Source: JAQVQN01 sp964428885 (GTDB lineage: Bacteria > Verrucomicrobiota > Kiritimatiellia > RFP12 > UBA1067). Taken from it: a DNA stretch of 8,332 nucleotides. Each line of letters opens with the position of its first letter. Positions within the stretch are counted from its first letter, which is position 1. This document shows, piece by piece, positions 6,922 to 8,332 of the stretch. The DNA lies in NCBI GenBank assembly GCA_964428885.1, contig CAYRZP010000097.1:1-8332 (forward strand), in the 5' to 3' direction. A program made the translations under genes and the position numbers. The notes under the pieces are model-generated. The model saw only the letters and a list, made by a program, of their open reading frames with translations, made no database searches and was not told where the DNA came from.

Positions 6922-7758
6922 TCACCACGGGGAAGGTTTGCCGACACCCAGCAGTCGCGCCGCGTTACCGCCCAGGATCGCGTGCGTGTCCTCTTCTCTC
7001 AGGCCGGCTTCGCGCACGTATTTGATCCCGTCTCCTAAATTCAGCCAGGGCCAGTCGGTGGCGAACAGAAGCCGCTCCGGCGGGTGCCGCCGCAGGATTT
7101 TCATGGCCATGGGGTTATCCTTGTCCTGCGGCAGGATGGCCGTGTCCAGGAAGACGTCTTTGCCGAGCAGGTGCTCTGCCGAGGCGCCCCATTGCCGCCA
7201 GCCGCCCAGGTGGGCGGCTATGAAAAGGAGACCCGGCACCTCCTTGATGACGCGCGCGACGCGCTCGGGCCCGCAGACGGGCTCGAAGGGGAAACCCACG
7301 TCGAACCCGCAGTGGCACTGCACCACGAGGTTCAGGTCCCGGCAGCAGCGGAAATATTCCAGCATCTCCGGCGCGTCCAACACGCATGGCTGGTAGTAGG
7401 GGTGCAGCTTGACGCCGCGTATGCCGCGGGCGGCGATTTCGCCAAGGCGGCTGAAGCGCGCCTCGTCCGCCGGGTGGACGGACGCGAACGGGATCAGGTG
7501 GCGCGCCGCTTCGGCGCCGCGCGCGCCGTCGCGCATGGCCTCGGCCTCGGCCAGAATGATGTCGAACTGCTCCGGTTTGGTGGCGATCGGGCAGGTGACG
7601 GCGTAATCCAGCCCGCACGCGCGCATGTCCGCCAGCAGTCCGGCCGGGGTGCCGTCAGAGACCGGCGCGATCCTGTTGTCAGCCTTTTCGCACAAGTTGC
7701 GCAGAGTGCGCTCCGCGAGCTTTTCGGGAAAAATGTGCGTGTGGACGTCGATCAACAT
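6922..7758 (-). CDS. Amidohydrolase-2-family metal-dependent hydrolase
   Basis: This 278-residue protein belongs to the amidohydrolase superfamily (amidohydrolase 2, ACMSD-like), TIM-barrel enzymes that hydrolyse or decarboxylate small molecules. The N-terminal metal motif is DVHTH (4-8), with His6 and His8. Further ligand or catalytic candidates are His95 (SVHP), Lys117/His119 (GVKLHP), His149 (QCHCG), His183 (AAHLGG) and Asp235 (ATDWPW). The end carries the family's GGNAARLL (263-270). The set of expected residues appears intact, so it is probably active; the substrate is unknown. ATG 7758 lies directly at the barrel-starting strand and has no Shine-Dalgarno sequence. A TATAAT box just upstream predicts a nearly leaderless mRNA. 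Its stop codon is 3 nt from the stop of the convergent TPR gene, and no terminator separates them. Confidence 0.9.
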   Translation of the reverse strand: MLIDVHTHIFPEKLAERTLRNLCEKADNRIAPVSDGTPAGLLADMRACGLDYAVTCPIATKPEQFDIILAEAEAMRDGARGAEAARHLIPFASVHPADEARFSRLGEIAARGIRGVKLHPYYQPCVLDAPEMLEYFRCCRDLNLVVQCHCGFDVGFPFEPVCGPERVARVIKEVPGLLFIAAHLGGWRQWGASAEHLLGKDVFLDTAILPQDKDNPMAMKILRRHPPERLLFATDWPWLNLGDGIKYVREAGLREEDTHAILGGNAARLLGVGKPSPW

Positions 7759-7767
7759 ACGGGAGTG

Positions 7768-7796
7768 ATTATAGGTTAGCGCCGGTCATGAGGCAA
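7768..7796 (-). promoter_or_regulatory. Sigma70-type promoter for the hydrolase gene, predicted leaderless
   Basis: On the minus strand TTGCCT (7796-7791, 4/6 to consensus) is followed after 17 nt by a perfect TATAAT (7773-7768). Transcription should begin near 7761, only about 3 nt before ATG 7758. The 9 nt between the -10 box and the ATG (CACTCCCGT) contain no Shine-Dalgarno sequence, which agrees with leaderless or near-leaderless translation. Confidence 0.62.
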
Positions 7797-7827
7797 CCAC
7801 GTTTTGCGGGGGTGTCGGCGGGGCTTT

Positions 7828-7909
7828 TTTTCGAGTGAATCGCAAGAATCGAAGGAATCGATTTAATCGAATCCGTCGATTCGCTCGATTCCCTCGATTC
7901 CCTCGAAAA
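7828..7909. repeat. 9-nt-periodic TCGA array forming a long imperfect palindrome
   Basis: TCGA occurs at 7831, 7849, 7858, 7867, 7876, 7885, 7894 and 7903, all on one 9-nt grid; the missing grid point at 7840 reads TCGC. Left-hand units are of the GAATCGAAG type and right-hand units of the CCTCGATTC type. The arms 7828-7861 and 7876-7909 are therefore inverted repeats with 28 of 34 positions paired, and the loop is 14 nt. The element sits between the divergent hydrolase and FGE-like genes, so it is not an end-of-gene terminator for either. T-runs occur only on its 5' side (7825-7831) in plus orientation. Confidence 0.85.
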
Positions 7910-7935
7910 TATTTGCTTCCCCCGCCGCATGTTTG

Positions 7936-7964
7936 TGTTATGCTTTTGCCGTCAAAGCGGAGGT
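7936..7964 (+). promoter_or_regulatory. Candidate extended -10 promoter and ribosome-binding site for the FGE-like gene
   Basis: TGTTATGCT (7936-7944) fits an extended -10 element (TG-n-TATnnT). No good -35 is present at 17 nt; TTGCTT at 7913-7918 is 20 nt upstream. The start would fall near 7951, giving an 18-nt leader that contains the strong Shine-Dalgarno GGAGGT (7959-7964), 4 nt before ATG 7969. This gene therefore uses a conventional leader, unlike the hydrolase across the same intergenic region. Confidence 0.45.
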
Positions 7965-7968
7965 GACT

Positions 7969-8332
7969 ATGCGGCGGACGGTTTTCTGGGCGGCGATCGT
8001 GTTGGGCGCGGGGGCCTGCCTCGCGGGCGACCCGGTGGTGTCGAACGTGCGGGCGCAGCAGCGCGGCGGCGGCTCGCGGCTGGTGGACATCCGGTATGAC
8101 GCGGCGGACAGCGACGGCGACCGGCTGGCGGTCTCGGTGACGCTCACGGACAACGGCGCGCCCGTGCCGGCCGCGAGCGTGACCGGCGACATCGGCGCGG
8201 GCGTGCGGCTCGGAACCGGCAAGCAGATTGTCTGGGACGCGGGCGCGGACTGGAGCGGCAACCTCTCGGAGAACGTCCGGGCGACCGTCACGGCGGACGA
8301 CGGGCGGACGCCCGCCGTGCCGCAGGGCATGG
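7969..8332 (+). CDS. Exported SUMF1/FGE-type protein, N-terminal part (partial)
   Basis: The first 121 codons are present and the reading frame is open at the window edge. Residues 1-19 form a signal peptide (MRRTVFWAAIVLGAGACLA), with signal peptidase I cleavage likely after Ala19. Cys17 does not sit in a canonical lipobox. The mature part starts DPVVSNVRAQQRG, then LVDIRYDAADSDGDRLAVSV, TGDIGAGVRLGTGKQIVWDAG, and ADWSGNLSENVRATVTADDG, ending PAVPQGM. This matches the domain that, in many PVC-group proteins, precedes a formylglycine-generating-enzyme/SUMF1 (EgtB/PvdO-like) domain, which commonly begins with GM-[VT]-x-IPAG-x-F-x-MG. The window stops exactly at GM, so the catalytic-type domain is predicted, not seen. 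Many such proteins are structural or binding variants rather than true FGEs. A strong Shine-Dalgarno (GGAGGT) supports the start. Confidence 0.8.
   Translation, partial: MRRTVFWAAIVLGAGACLAGDPVVSNVRAQQRGGGSRLVDIRYDAADSDGDRLAVSVTLTDNGAPVPAASVTGDIGAGVRLGTGKQIVWDAGADWSGNLSENVRATVTADDGRTPAVPQGM

Noticed and set aside
6536..7396. Plus-strand frame of 286 codons spanning the TPR 3' end and the hydrolase
   Set aside because: It is Ser/Arg-rich, out of frame with the TPR gene and antisense to the hydrolase, so it is a shadow.
7084..7779. Plus-strand frame of 231 codons opposite the hydrolase
   Set aside because: It is antisense to a protein with an intact set of metal-binding motifs and is explained by high third-position GC.
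7811..7831. G-rich stretch followed by seven T, possible intrinsic terminator
   Set aside because: There is no complementary C-rich arm upstream to form a stem, and no plus-strand gene ends there.
7938..8330. Minus-strand frame of 130 codons opposite the FGE-like gene
   Set aside because: The plus-strand frame has a Shine-Dalgarno sequence, a signal peptide and a recognisable domain; the minus frame has none.

Overview
The window looks like a chromosomal segment of a fairly GC-rich Gram-negative bacterium. The best guess is the PVC group (Kiritimatiellota, Lentisphaerota or Verrucomicrobiota). The main clue is the truncated gene at the right edge. Its N-terminal region (VSNVRAQQR, LVDIRYD, TGKQIVWDAGADW, TADDGRTPAVPQGM) resembles the beta-sandwich-like segment that precedes the formylglycine-generating-enzyme/sulfatase-modifying-factor domain in many proteins of that group. 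The assignment rests on family recognition, not on a search.

Layout, left to right. (1) Positions 1-1721, minus strand: the N-terminal 573 codons of carB, large subunit of carbamoyl-phosphate synthetase, running off the left edge. (2) Positions 1722-1943: a divergent intergenic region with a five-unit heptamer repeat and a strong promoter-like sequence placed so close to the next ATG that the transcript may be leaderless. (3) Positions 1944-4814, plus strand: a complete tripartite TRAP transporter operon, with a lipoprotein substrate-binding protein (dctP type), small membrane subunit (dctQ type) and large membrane subunit (dctM type). Spacing is 4 nt, then an ATGA overlap. (4) Positions 4952-5464: a universal stress protein (UspA family), in the same direction, after 137 nt without a recognisable terminator. 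(5) Positions 5515-6918: a cytoplasmic TPR-repeat protein. (6) Positions 6922-7758, minus strand: an amidohydrolase-2-family metal hydrolase, convergent with the TPR gene across only 3 nt. (7) Positions 7759-7968: a second divergent intergenic region with a TATAAT promoter almost touching the hydrolase ATG, and a striking 9-nt-periodic TCGA array that folds into an imperfect hairpin of about 34 bp. (8) From 7969 to the right edge: the secreted SUMF1/FGE-type protein, partial.

Functionally, dctPQM should import an organic acid or a similar carboxylate using an ion gradient. A UspA protein directly downstream recalls TeaD, encoded beside the ectoine TRAP transporter TeaABC in Halomonas elongata, so the Usp may sense or tune the transporter. 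The TPR gene may be part of the same transcript but has no sequence-evident role in transport. CarB, the hydrolase and the FGE-like protein appear to be independent units. I see no CRISPR array, tRNA, rRNA, transposase or phage gene. The least ordinary features are the two short-period repeat arrays, both in divergent promoter regions, and the two promoters that predict leaderless mRNAs.
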